From assembly GCA_964577175.1 (NCBI GenBank), contig CAZNYC010000047.1, forward strand, positions 1-27,262: 27,262 nucleotides of DNA, given 5' to 3'. Every line of letters starts with the position of its first letter. Position 1 is the stretch's first letter. The DNA comes from BS750m-G62 sp964577175. Lineage in GTDB: Bacteria; Planctomycetota; Phycisphaerae; FEN-1346. This document shows, piece after piece, positions 15,035 to 22,710 of this stretch. The notes under the pieces were generated by a model that had not been told where the DNA came from, did not search any database, and was given only the letters and a program-made list of their open reading frames with translations. Position numbers and translations under genes: made by a program.

Positions 15035-15135
15035 TGTCATCCTGGGCCGCCTGAAGGGCGGCGAAGGATCTCGCCTTGTGTTTTGCCGATATACGCTTGC
15101 GCACGGCGAGATGCTTCGCTTCGCTCAGCATGACA
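15035..15135. repeat. TGTCATTCTGAGG palindromic repeat, copy 4
   Basis: A ~101-bp, more diverged copy: left arm TGTCATCCTGGGCCGC, inner GAAGGATCTCGCC and GGCGAGATGCTTCG, right arm CTCAGCATGACA. It lies between the YihY-like and M48 genes. Confidence 0.88.
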
Positions 15136-15177
15136 CCCTGAAGCGCACCTGACGGTGTATTTCAAGGAGTCCGACCC

Positions 15178-16032
15178 ATGCATTCTCGTAACCCTCTGCC
15201 GCTCGTCCTGCTCGCCTCGCTCGTGGGCCTGTCGGCCCTGGCGGGCTGCGCCACGAACCCCGTGACGGGCGAGCGCGAACTCGTGCTCATCTCGCGCGAG
15301 CAGGAAATCGCCATGGGCAACGAGGCCGGCCCCGAGTTCGAGAAGGAGTTCGGCGGCAAGGTCCAGAATGCCGCCCTGCAGAAGTACGTGCAAATGGTCG
15401 GCCGGCAGGTGGCTGAGATCAGCGACCGGCCCATGCCGTACACCTATACCCTCGTGGCCTCCGACACGCCCAACGCCTTCGCCCTGCCGGGCGGGCCCAT
15501 CTTCATCACGGCCGGCCTGATGAAACGGATGACGAACGAGCGGCAACTGGCGGCCGTCCTGGGGCACGAGACGGGGCACGTGGCGGCCCGGCACAGTGTC
15601 CGGCAGATGCAGAAACAGATGGGGGCCCAACTGCTGGTCGAAATTGCAGGTCGGGCCGGCGGGGCGGAGGGCGGTGGCACCGTCGGCGACGTCGCCAAGA
15701 TCGTCTCGACGATGGCCATACTCAAATACAGCCGGGAGGACGAGTACCAGGCCGACGAACTCGGCATCAAGTACGCCGCCAAGGCCGGTTACAACCCGTG
15801 GGGCGTGGTCGAACTGCTGACCCTGCTCCAGGCCATGCAGGACGCCGAGCCGGGGCGGTTCCAGGAGATGTTCCAGACGCACCCGCTCTCCTCGAACCGG
15901 ATCGAGCGGGCCCGCCTCATGCTGCTCCAGGACCCGGCGTACGAGGGCAAGTTCTCGCCCGCCGCGCCCGACCCCAACGCGGCCCGGTTCGAAAAGATGC
16001 GGCAGTTGCTGATCGAGACGCTGAAGCAGTGA
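15178..16032 (+). CDS. M48-family metalloprotease lipoprotein
   Basis: A zinc peptidase of the LoiP/BepA/YcaL type, acting on envelope proteins. The 284 residues begin with a lipoprotein signal (lipobox LAGC, Cys24) followed by the typical ATNPVTGERELVLIS sequence. The zinc site is HETGH (His130, Glu131, His134), with the third ligand Glu189 in EYQADELG. The final part contains THPLSSNRIERA, also typical of the family. There is no C-terminal TPR domain, unlike BepA, so LoiP-like is closer. AAGGAG lies 8 nt before the ATG. It is apparently monocistronic, facing the minus-strand group that follows. Confidence 0.94.
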   Translation: MHSRNPLPLVLLASLVGLSALAGCATNPVTGERELVLISREQEIAMGNEAGPEFEKEFGGKVQNAALQKYVQMVGRQVAEISDRPMPYTYTLVASDTPNAFALPGGPIFITAGLMKRMTNERQLAAVLGHETGHVAARHSVRQMQKQMGAQLLVEIAGRAGGAEGGGTVGDVAKIVSTMAILKYSREDEYQADELGIKYAAKAGYNPWGVVELLTLLQAMQDAEPGRFQEMFQTHPLSSNRIERARLMLLQDPAYEGKFSPAAPDPNAARFEKMRQLLIETLKQ

Positions 16033-16073
16033 GGCCGGCTCGTAAGGCGCGCTTTGCGCGGCGGGTCCTCGAA

Positions 16074-16124
16074 TGTCATTTCGACCGAGGCGTCGCGGAG
16101 CGACGCCGAGCGGAGAAATCTCGC
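16074..16124. repeat. TGTCATTTCGACCG palindromic repeat
   Basis: Arms TCGACCGAGGCGTCG and CGACGCCGAGCGGAGAAATC give the TCATTTCGACC...GGAGAAATCTCGC layout, a different family from the TGTCATTCTGAGG repeats though sharing TGTCATT and AATCTCGC. It contains the stop codon and last codons of the minus-strand gene ending at 16076. Confidence 0.8.
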
Positions 16125-16885
16125 TTTGGGCTTTCGTCGCCCTCTTCGCCCGGCGGCGCCACGGGCGTCGGCACCTCCTTTTGCCACTGCACGTGGCCGT
16201 CGAGATACGCGACGTTCACCCCCTCGCCGCCGTGGTTGCCGGGCTTGTCCCACAGGATGGGAATCGTGGACGATTCCGCCTCCTGCCAATGATGGCCGGC
16301 GCCGGCGTAGATGTAATCGCTCCGGGCGTCAACGTCCTTCGCCACCTCGTCCCAGCGGCCGGTCGCAGGGCAGGCGAACATGTGCGCGGGCAACCGGTCC
16401 TCGCTGACCAGTTCGGACAGTCTCTGCGGCAGCCGCCCGTCATGCGCACGGGCGTACTGCAGGATTTCCGTGCCGATAATCCCCATATTCGTTTTGCATG
16501 CGGCAATGTCGGCGAAGTGCAGGCCCTCGACGAGACTGTCGGTCAGGAACACCGCGCCGCCGGCGCTGAGGCAGGCCAGTAGGATGCCCGCAATGGCCCG
16601 GCCTCGGCCGCGGAGGCTGGCGCCGGAGCGCCCGATCCGCACCAGTGCCGCCCCGCCGCATGCGATGGCCGGCAGAATGAAGAGGAGGCTCAACACCAGG
16701 GGGCCGGCCAGGGTACACGTGCGGCTGTGTGATATCTTTTGCAGGACGCGGCCAAACACCATGCCAGCGAAGGGGGCCACGAGGCTCGCGATGCCGAACC
16801 ACAGGCTTGCCCTCGCCAGGCGCGAGGTCTGCGGTTTCTCCGGCGTCGCTTCGTCCGGCGTCCCTTCGTTCTCCGCCTCGCTCAT
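16076..16885 (-). CDS. membrane protein with pseudopilin-like H-X-DG domain
   Basis: The 269-residue product has a charged N-terminus, then three hydrophobic segments (about residues 25-45, 60-82 and 97-117, DUF4190-like by appearance). A pseudopilin-like stretch follows (IAACKTNMGIIGTEILQYAR, then DGRLPQRLSELV) and an H-X10-DG motif (HGGEGVNVAYLDGHVQW) of the type abundant in planctomycete secretion-related proteins. Function is unknown. ATG at 16885 is chosen (GGGGAA a few nt upstream); an in-frame ATG at 16945 lies in a palindromic repeat. The last ~17 residues (RDFSARRRSATPRSK) are encoded by the repeat at 16074-16124. It is followed upstream by the MPN gene on the same strand. Confidence 0.75.
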   Translation of the reverse strand: MSEAENEGTPDEATPEKPQTSRLARASLWFGIASLVAPFAGMVFGRVLQKISHSRTCTLAGPLVLSLLFILPAIACGGAALVRIGRSGASLRGRGRAIAGILLACLSAGGAVFLTDSLVEGLHFADIAACKTNMGIIGTEILQYARAHDGRLPQRLSELVSEDRLPAHMFACPATGRWDEVAKDVDARSDYIYAGAGHHWQEAESSTIPILWDKPGNHGGEGVNVAYLDGHVQWQKEVPTPVAPPGEEGDESPKRDFSARRRSATPRSK

Positions 16886-16916
16886 GGCTTCCCCACGTGG
16901 GCGCCGCACCTCGTTT

Positions 16917-16986
16917 CCCCCGGCCGGGCAAGCCGGCCGGGCCACACAGCCGCATCTCGCGCGGCGGGTACGGAGACCCGCCGCGC
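16917..16986. repeat. composite of two GC palindromes, second copy
   Basis: GGCCGGGCAAGCCGGCC with flanks (16917-16947) next to GCGCGGCGGGT...ACCCGCCGCGC (16959-16986). Same two modules, in the same order on the plus strand, as 10045-10120. Confidence 0.85.
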
Positions 16987-17002
16987 GGCAGCGTCGCGCC
17001 GT

Positions 17003-17590
17003 CTACTCCGCCCCGCCGGGATTCAGGCCGACGGCGTAGGGGCAGTAGACCCGCGCCCGGACGAGCCGGGGCCGGGCCTCCTTCTTCCCGCGGCGTTTCT
17101 TCGTGCGCGAGCCGTTGGCCGCATCGTCCGCGCGCGGCCGGACGTGGTACCCCGCCATCCGGAAGTGGTGCCCCGCCAGCGTCCCGGAGAGCGCGCCGTC
17201 GCGGTTCGTCGACCAGTCCACCGACCGCTTGCGCGGGTTGATAGCGACGACGAGTTGGACCTCCGGCTCGCGGATGCCCGTCAGGTCGTCCGGCCCGAGG
17301 CCGGTGTCGCCGGCGGCCCCGCGGAAGAACGGGTGCGAGTGGAACTCGCCCACGTACGCGTGCTTCGGAAACTCGCGGATGACCCGCTGGATGATCCGGT
17401 GCTGCCGCTCGTACAGGGCCACCTGCGAGAACTTGCGTTCGGCCGTCTGGTACGCAATCGCCCCCTCCACGATGGTCTTGCCCGGCAGCGAGTAGCCGAA
17501 CAGCAGGCCGTAACACTCCCGGCCGTAGACCTCGGCGGCGGAGAGGATGACGCTCAGGAACGCCTGCTCGGAGACGTAGATCTGCTCCAT
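17003..17590 (-). CDS. JAMM/MPN-domain metalloprotease-like protein
   Basis: JAMM proteins are zinc isopeptidases or related hydrolases. The 195-residue product shows an early Glu (ECYGLLFGYS), the zinc-binding HSHP in GEFHSHPFFRG, and a downstream acidic site in GLGPDDL, giving the order E, H-X-H, D. The loop between the histidines and the Asp is longer than in the consensus, and the usual Ser before the Asp is Gly (GPDD). A basic Lys/Arg tail (about residues 155-180) follows. The ATG at 17590 is preferred over a GTG at 17596 because of GGGGG 5 nt upstream. No ubiquitin-like or thiamine/cysteine-synthesis partner is next to it, so the substrate is unknown. Confidence 0.8.
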   Translation of the reverse strand: MEQIYVSEQAFLSVILSAAEVYGRECYGLLFGYSLPGKTIVEGAIAYQTAERKFSQVALYERQHRIIQRVIREFPKHAYVGEFHSHPFFRGAAGDTGLGPDDLTGIREPEVQLVVAINPRKRSVDWSTNRDGALSGTLAGHHFRMAGYHVRPRADDAANGSRTKKRRGKKEARPRLVRARVYCPYAVGLNPGGAE

Positions 17591-17627
17591 CGTCACCCCC
17601 GTGATGCGAGCCGGTGCGCCGCATGAA

Positions 17628-17655
17628 GCGCGGCGGGTCTCCGCACCCGCCGCGC
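17628..17655. repeat. GCGCGGCGGGT palindrome
   Basis: GCGCGGCGGGT...ACCCGCCGCGC with the CTCCGC centre, 28 nt, between the TPR lipoprotein gene and the MPN gene. It would form a hairpin in their common transcript. Confidence 0.85.
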
Positions 17656-17674
17656 TCGGTCTCGTGTGCTGTGC

Positions 17675-18589
17675 CTACTTGGCCCCGCGCCGCTTCAGGA
17701 CCCGCTCCACGCGCCAGGCGGCGACGGCGGCGTCGGCGTCCCGGCCCTCCGTCTGCTCCACGACGGCCTCGTAGTGCGCGAGCGCCGCCTCCAGGCGTCC
17801 GGCGGCCTCCAGGACGGCCGCCAGGTCGAACCGCAGCGTCGCGTCGTCGGGGTGCTTCTCCACGGCCTCCGTCAGGAGCCGGGCGGCCGTCTCCAGGTCG
17901 CCGGTCTCGGCGGCCTTCAGGCCGTCGTTGCCCAAGCCGTCCAGGGTGCCGCGTGTCCGGACCTCGGCCTCCACGGCCTGCGGCGAAAGCATCGCGACGA
18001 CGTCCTCGGCACAGCCGACGAGGAGGTCGGCCAGGATCGTATCCGTCGGCGGGACGCGGTCGGGGTCGTCCGGCCGGCCGAGGCCCAACTCGCCCCGGAC
18101 CTGCGGGTCGGCCGTCGAGTCGTACGCGCGGTCGGCCTCGAGGGCGAAGAGCGGTTCCTTCGTGCCGGGACGGGCCACGCGGCACGTCACGTGGGCGGAG
18201 GCCGTGCGGACGAGCGTCGGCACCTGCCGCGTCTGCCAGGCGCCCGCGGCCTCGTCGTATAGACGGACGGTCCGCGTTGCGCGCTGCTCGTCCGTCTTCA
18301 GGGTGATGCGGCCGGTCAAGCGGACGGCCCGGGCGCGGGCGTCGGCGTCGCCGTCGATCGCCCAGTGGCGCGAGAGGCGTTTCTGGAGTGCCTCGGTCAG
18401 CACTGCGGCGGCGTCGTGGCCGGGCGGGTGGACGCGGAAGTCGCCCACGCGGACCATCTCGGTCCCCTCCGGCAGGGTCACCGGCGCCGGCAGCACGTGC
18501 CGCACCGAGAGAACGGGCGCCGCGCAGCCGGCCGTCGCCGCTGCGCACGCCGCCAGGAGGACCATCGTCATCGACCGGGCTGCACGCAT
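17675..18589 (-). CDS. TPR-containing putative lipoprotein
   Basis: The 304-residue protein starts with a signal peptide ending TAGC (Cys22); the lipobox is weak because Thr stands at -3. Residues about 35-210 form an unrecognised beta-rich domain with RVGDFRVHPPGHD and TLVRTASAHVTCRV. Residues about 220-285 are tetratricopeptide-like (GDLETAARLLTEAVEKHPDD, then AAVLEAAGRLEAALAHYEAV). TPRs bind partner proteins, so a scaffold role in the envelope is an inference. GGGAGA lies 6 nt before the ATG. It is the first of three consecutive minus-strand genes. Confidence 0.75.
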   Translation of the reverse strand: MRAARSMTMVLLAACAAATAGCAAPVLSVRHVLPAPVTLPEGTEMVRVGDFRVHPPGHDAAAVLTEALQKRLSRHWAIDGDADARARAVRLTGRITLKTDEQRATRTVRLYDEAAGAWQTRQVPTLVRTASAHVTCRVARPGTKEPLFALEADRAYDSTADPQVRGELGLGRPDDPDRVPPTDTILADLLVGCAEDVVAMLSPQAVEAEVRTRGTLDGLGNDGLKAAETGDLETAARLLTEAVEKHPDDATLRFDLAAVLEAAGRLEAALAHYEAVVEQTEGRDADAAVAAWRVERVLKRRGAK

Positions 18590-18637
18590 TGCCGTCTCCC
18601 TTTAACGGTTTGTAGGATAACGCGACACGACCGTGTT

Positions 18638-18715
18638 GCGCGGCGGGTCTGGAGTACCCACCGCGCTCGAACCGCCCGCTGTCCTCTGCGCGGCTGGTGC
18701 GGAGCCCCGCCGCGC
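18638..18715. repeat. two tandem GCGCGGCGGGT palindromes
   Basis: Copies at 18638-18666 (GCGCGGCGGGTCTGGAGTAC then CCACCGCGC) and 18688-18715 (GCGCGGCTGGT...CCCCGCCGCGC) lie 21 nt apart, in the divergent space between the TPR lipoprotein and GH16 genes. Confidence 0.78.
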
Positions 18716-18806
18716 ACGCCGTCGCGAGGGGTCGGTCCGACCCGCCTATGGTACTACCCCGTCCGTGCCGGGTGCAACGCGAAGTTGCGGCGGTCTCGGC
18801 AGTTTG

Positions 18807-18836
18807 TTGATTCCGCCGGGCGGGGCGGTCTATACT
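18807..18836 (+). promoter_or_regulatory. probable promoter of the GH16 gene
   Basis: TTGATT (18807-18812) and TATACT (18831-18836) are 18 nt apart; the ATG follows 39 nt after the -10 box. Confidence 0.65.
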
Positions 18837-18874
18837 GGTGGCGAACCCGGACGCCGCATCGCCCAGGAGCCCGC

Positions 18875-19717
18875 ATGAAACGTCTTGCTGCCGCCATCCT
18901 GTGGATTCTCGCCCCGGCCGGCGCCCTCGCCGTCGGCCTCGTCCTGTGCGACGGGGGCCGCCTCACGGCCGCCTCGCCCGAATTGCCGAAGGCGGAGCGC
19001 GAGCGCCAGTTCCTCCCGCCCGCCCCGGAAGGGGACGCGTGGGTGCTCGTCTGGCACGACGAGTTCGACGGCGAGAAAATCGACCAGTCGCAGTGGGAGA
19101 TCATCGGCGACCGGCGACGCCGCGACGGCTTCTGGGTCAAGAGCGACTCCTACCTCGACGGCGAGGGCCGCCTCGTCCTCCGCACTCGCAAGCAGGGCGA
19201 CCGCTTCACCTCCGGCGCCATGCGGACGCAGGGCAAGTTCGAGTACCGCTTCGGCTATTGGGAGTGCCGGTGCAAGTTCCCGTCCGAGGTGGGCCACTGG
19301 CCGGCGTTCTGGCTCTTCTCCCGTCCCGGCGTCAACAAGATCGGCAACGACGGCCGCGACGGCACCGAGATCGACATCATGGAGAAACCGTTCCGAGACG
19401 CCCGCACGAACCACGCCCTGCACTGGGACGGGTACGGCAAGCATCACAAGTCGGCCGTCAAGCACCTGGAGATCCCCGGCCTGATGAAGGGCTGGCACAC
19501 CTTCGGCCTGCACTGGTCGCCGGACGAATACGTTTTCTACGTGGACGGCAAGGAGACGTGGCGGACGAAGGCGGGGGGCGTGTCGCAGGTGCCGGCGTTC
19601 GTCAAGTTGACGGAGGAGATCGGCCCGTGGGCGGGCGACATCAAGAAGGCGAACCTGCCGGACCATACCCTCTTTGATTATGTGCGGGTCTTCGATTTGA
19701 AGAGCCGGGTGAAGTGA
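18875..19717 (+). CDS. secreted glycoside hydrolase family 16 protein
   Basis: GH16 enzymes cleave beta-1,3/1,4 glucans and galactans. The 280-residue product begins with a signal peptide or membrane anchor (residues 1-25, with a Cys25 that is not a convincing lipobox). The catalytic beta-bulge motif is EIDIME (Glu165 nucleophile, Asp167, Glu170 acid/base), preceded by WHDEFDG, the FEYRFGYWECRCKFP block and WPAFWLF, and followed by WHTFGLHWSPDEYVFYVDGK. The whole is one catalytic domain without a carbohydrate-binding module. AGGAG lies 6 nt before the ATG. It may act with the sulfatase on sulfated polysaccharides, but the two are 9 kb apart, so that is weak inference. Confidence 0.92.
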   Translation: MKRLAAAILWILAPAGALAVGLVLCDGGRLTAASPELPKAERERQFLPPAPEGDAWVLVWHDEFDGEKIDQSQWEIIGDRRRRDGFWVKSDSYLDGEGRLVLRTRKQGDRFTSGAMRTQGKFEYRFGYWECRCKFPSEVGHWPAFWLFSRPGVNKIGNDGRDGTEIDIMEKPFRDARTNHALHWDGYGKHHKSAVKHLEIPGLMKGWHTFGLHWSPDEYVFYVDGKETWRTKAGGVSQVPAFVKLTEEIGPWAGDIKKANLPDHTLFDYVRVFDLKSRVK

Positions 19718-19734
19718 TTTCGTGTGCTAACGCA

Positions 19735-19823
19735 TGTCATTCTGAGGAGCCCGTAAGGGCGACGAAGAATCTCGCCTTGCCGCCGTCCGCACGGCGAGAT
19801 CCTTCGCTTCGCTCAGGATGACA
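19735..19823. repeat. TGTCATTCTGAGG palindromic repeat, copy 5
   Basis: An 89-bp copy: TGTCATTCTGAGGAGCCCG, inner GAAGAATCTCGCC and GGCGAGATCCTTCG, right end CTCAGGATGACA. It lies between the GH16 and HAD-like genes and holds a misleading in-frame ATG at 19818. Confidence 0.9.
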
Positions 19824-19844
19824 ACGGTTCCGGAGAGCGCTGCC

Positions 19845-20825
19845 ATGACCCGATGCACGACACTTGTGATCCTGGCGGCCCTTGCCGCCGGGGCCGCCGG
19901 CTGCGGCGCCCAGGGCATTCTCCTGGGTACCGAGGGCGAGTATCTCCTGACGGTCCGCGACGCCGTCGCCCCGCCCGGCGAGGAGGTCCCGCTCGTCGCG
20001 CGGCTGCAGCAGGGCGACCTCCTGCGCGGCCGGCAGGGGCACGTGCTGCGGTTCAAGCGAGGCGAGAACCTCTTCAAGGCCGCCGAGACCGACGACGAGG
20101 GCGTGGCCCGCGTCACCTTCACGCCCGAGGTGCCGGGCGACCACGTTTTCACGGTCGAGGTCGCGGCCGCCGGCCTGCCGGACGACCCGCCCGACCCGCG
20201 CGACCTGCTCGTCGCCTGCCGACCGCCGGACACGCCCATGGCCGTGGTCGACCTCGACAAGACGGTCGTCGGATCGGGGTTCCAGACGGTCCTTCTGGGC
20301 AACCCCGACCCGATGCCGGGTTCCGTCGACGTGCTGAAGCGCCTGGCGGCCGACCGCACCGTCATCTACCTCACGCACCGGCCGGACTACTTCGGCCCGA
20401 AGAGCAAACGGTGGCTCTGGGTCCAGGGGTATCCGCGCGGGCCCGTGCTGTTGTCGACGGCGAGTTCGTTCCTGAAGGGCAGCGGCACGTTCAAGCGCGA
20501 GATGCTCCAGAGCCTGCAGAAGGACTTCACGAAGATCGAGGTCGGCATCGGCGACAAGTTTTCCGACGTCGAGGCGTATCACGCCACCGGGATGACGGCG
20601 ATCCTGATTCTGCCGATCCCGGACGCCCCCTCCGCCGAGGCGTTGGCGGAGTTGGCCGACCAGGTTGAGGCGCTGCCCGACGCCATCCACGTGGTGACGG
20701 GGTGGGAGCAGGTGGAGGCGGTCCTGTTCGACGGCAAGGCGTATCCGCCGGACCCGATGGCGAAGGACCTCCGCGCCCGCGCCGCCGAGAAGAAGAAGGA
20801 AGAGGAAGCGGCCGAGGAGAAGTGA
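19845..20825 (+). CDS. LNS2/HAD-like phosphatase-domain putative lipoprotein
   Basis: The 326-residue product has a signal peptide ending AAGC (Cys20, weak lipobox). Residues about 30-125 look like an immunoglobulin-type beta domain (LRFKRGENLFKAAETDDEG, then FTVEVAAAG). Residues 132-300 form a HAD-type domain with DLDKT (136-140), LTHRPDYF and IGDKFSD (235-241), the order seen in lipin/LNS2 and App1-type phosphatases. The first Asp nucleophile and the D-K-T variant are intact. The substrate is unknown; a phosphatidate-type substrate is only a family analogy. The C-terminus is a charged Lys/Glu tail. ATG at 19845 is chosen (GGAGAG about 8 nt upstream). Confidence 0.75.
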   Translation: MTRCTTLVILAALAAGAAGCGAQGILLGTEGEYLLTVRDAVAPPGEEVPLVARLQQGDLLRGRQGHVLRFKRGENLFKAAETDDEGVARVTFTPEVPGDHVFTVEVAAAGLPDDPPDPRDLLVACRPPDTPMAVVDLDKTVVGSGFQTVLLGNPDPMPGSVDVLKRLAADRTVIYLTHRPDYFGPKSKRWLWVQGYPRGPVLLSTASSFLKGSGTFKREMLQSLQKDFTKIEVGIGDKFSDVEAYHATGMTAILILPIPDAPSAEALAELADQVEALPDAIHVVTGWEQVEAVLFDGKAYPPDPMAKDLRARAAEKKKEEEAAEEK

Positions 20826-20944
20826 GCCCTCGCGGCGCCACATTTAGCCCCCGATGCGGGCGCGCGTGAGCGCGGTGGGTCTCCGTACTGCCGCTCAGCG
20901 GCTCAGGAATCTCGCCGTGCACGTTTTTTGAAAAGGATATCCCC

Positions 20945-22438
20945 GTGCGACACATGACCCTCCTCCTCACCGCCGCCTGCCTCGCCTGCGCCGGCTGCAT
21001 CGGCTCGGAGCAACTCGACCCGGGCGACCTGGACCGGTGGGCGGCCCTGAACGCCGACGCCGGGATCCTCGGGCCGAGGGCGTCGCTGGAGGTGTCCGGC
21101 CAGAAACTGCCCACCCGGTGGGTCTTCCGCCAGAACCCGAGTCTCGTGTGGTCGGCGCTCTCCATCGCACGGGCCTGGGAACGGATTGGGGACGGGACCG
21201 ACGAGGTCGAAGTCCTCATCAGCCCGACCCACGCCGGCGAACTGGCCGACCTCATGGCCCAGGGCCGGGAGGCGCTCGAGCAGATGCGCGACGTCTGCAG
21301 CCGAGAGGAGGAAGAGGAGATCGACACCCGGCGATGGGCCGACGGCATGGCCGCCGCCCTGGCCGGCATCGAGCGCGTCTCACGCAAGGTGACCGCCGGG
21401 CCGGGCGAGACCCCGCGCGGAGAGGAACCCCTCGGCGCCTCGGCCGCCCCCCTCCTCGACATGCTCGTCCAGTACCTGAACCAGCGGACGGGCGGGACCC
21501 TGCTGGCGGACCTGCCGCCCGACGAGGTGCACCGCGTGCGGGTCGTGCTCGTGCAGACGGTGCTGCAGGTCGGGTTTGCGGCGGCGGGGCGGCAGCCGCA
21601 GGAGGGGCTCCGCGAGGCCGTCGTCGACGCGATGCAGACGGCCGAGAAGCCGGAGGATGCCGAGGAGCCGGTGGCGGAGATGCTGGCCGGCGCCGTCGGG
21701 CAGGCCCCGCCCGCCCCGGCGGGCAATGGGGGACTGGCAGGGCCCGTCCGGGCGGTCCTGTCGTACGCGCCGAAGGCCCTCCAGGCGTTCGAGATGCTGG
21801 CCCGCCAGTGGGATCGCATGGAGTACGTGGCGTTCGAGTTCCACGAGCGGGCGGGCGAGACGAACGTGGCGGCGACGCTGGCCGTCCGTGAGGGCCAGGA
21901 GGTCCGCCTCGAGGACATGGTCATGTTCCAGCCGGTCCTGGCGTTCCGCGGGACGAGCCGCGTGGCCGTCGTGCCCGACCTCCCGCCCACCGGCGAGACG
22001 GTCGTGGCGTTTCAGCCGGACGTGCCCGCGGCCGAAGACGGGAAGGGCGACGGGGGGGCCGGCGAAGAAGCCGGCGGCGAGGCGGAGGCGGACGCCGGGC
22101 CGACGGGCGGCGTCGAACTGCGGTTCGAGGGCGTCGTGTGGGGCCTTGCGAAACTCTTCGCCCTGCCGCTCGCCGACGGCCGGCTGCGCGAGGTCCGCGT
22201 CTTCGTCGGCGAACCCGGCGAGGCCGACCGCATCATCAACGTGGCCCTCGTGATGGAGGCGACGGGCGGGGGAAAGGACCCCAGACGGGTCCTGCACTTC
22301 CAGGACGTCCGCCGCCGCCGGCGCGAGCGCGGGCCGTTCGACATCCGCACCGTCACGGAGCGCGAGGAGCAGGTCTTCAATTATCTGACGCCCGGCAAGC
22401 GGTATACCTTTACGCGGGTCAAGACGGGCGAGGAGTGA
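20945..22438 (+). CDS. uncharacterised exported protein (putative lipoprotein)
   Basis: I do not recognise this 497-residue protein. It has a short hydrophobic signal (residues 4-18, ending CAGC). The mature part begins SEQLDPGDLDRWAALNADAG. An Ala/Glu-rich helical region (about 85-250) follows, then a Pro/Gly spacer and a beta-rich C-terminal part (VELRFEGVVWGLAKLFALPL, RVFVGEPGEADRIINVALVM) ending in a basic and charged tail. An acidic Gly/Glu low-complexity linker lies near residues 360-385. The GTG at 20945 has AAGGA 7 nt upstream, better placed than the ATG at 20954. It follows the HAD-like gene by 119 nt and may belong to its transcript. Confidence 0.65.
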   Translation: MRHMTLLLTAACLACAGCIGSEQLDPGDLDRWAALNADAGILGPRASLEVSGQKLPTRWVFRQNPSLVWSALSIARAWERIGDGTDEVEVLISPTHAGELADLMAQGREALEQMRDVCSREEEEEIDTRRWADGMAAALAGIERVSRKVTAGPGETPRGEEPLGASAAPLLDMLVQYLNQRTGGTLLADLPPDEVHRVRVVLVQTVLQVGFAAAGRQPQEGLREAVVDAMQTAEKPEDAEEPVAEMLAGAVGQAPPAPAGNGGLAGPVRAVLSYAPKALQAFEMLARQWDRMEYVAFEFHERAGETNVAATLAVREGQEVRLEDMVMFQPVLAFRGTSRVAVVPDLPPTGETVVAFQPDVPAAEDGKGDGGAGEEAGGEAEADAGPTGGVELRFEGVVWGLAKLFALPLADGRLREVRVFVGEPGEADRIINVALVMEATGGGKDPRRVLHFQDVRRRRRERGPFDIRTVTEREEQVFNYLTPGKRYTFTRVKTGEE

Positions 22439-22527
22439 CCCGGCGTGTCGCGCGGCGTGCATGACTACCCACCGTGCGGATCGCAACGCCTCGCGGCTCG
22501 TCGGAACGATGCGGCGGAAATCCGCGC

Positions 22528-22555
22528 TTGACACCCCGGCGCCGGCCGATATAAT
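22528..22555 (+). promoter_or_regulatory. consensus promoter of tRNA-fMet
   Basis: TTGACA (22528-22533) and TATAAT (22550-22555) are both perfect matches, 16 nt apart, in a GC-rich background. Transcription is predicted to start near 22562, a few nt before the tRNA. Confidence 0.88.
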
Positions 22556-22568
22556 CAGTGACACGGAT

Positions 22569-22624
<56 letters not shown>

Positions 22625-22645
<21 letters not shown>

Positions 22646-22679
22646 CCAACCACGGGGACGCGCCGGACGGCGTGTCCCC
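22625..22679 (+). repeat. tandem repeat unit, tRNA-fMet 3' part plus terminator, copy 1
   Basis: The 55 nt from the T loop through CCA to the end of the terminator hairpin are identical to 22781-22835. The repeat period is 156 nt. Confidence 0.93.
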
Positions 22680-22683
22680 TTTT
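22654..22683 (+). terminator. intrinsic terminator of tRNA-fMet
   Basis: GGGGACGCGCC pairs with GGCGTGTCCCC over 11 bp around a GGAC loop (22654-22679), followed by TTTT. It begins 9 nt after the tRNA. Confidence 0.88.
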
Positions 22684-22710
22684 GCATGGGCCGTTGCGGA
22701 GGCGGACGCC

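Noticed and set aside
2835..20923. CRISPR array from the many repeats
   Set aside because: Repeats are dispersed palindromes of different families without regular spacers, and no cas gene is present.
20901..20923. Sixth full TGTCATTCTGAGG palindrome
   Set aside because: Only one half (CTCAGGAATCTCGCCGTGC) remains; the partner arm is missing.
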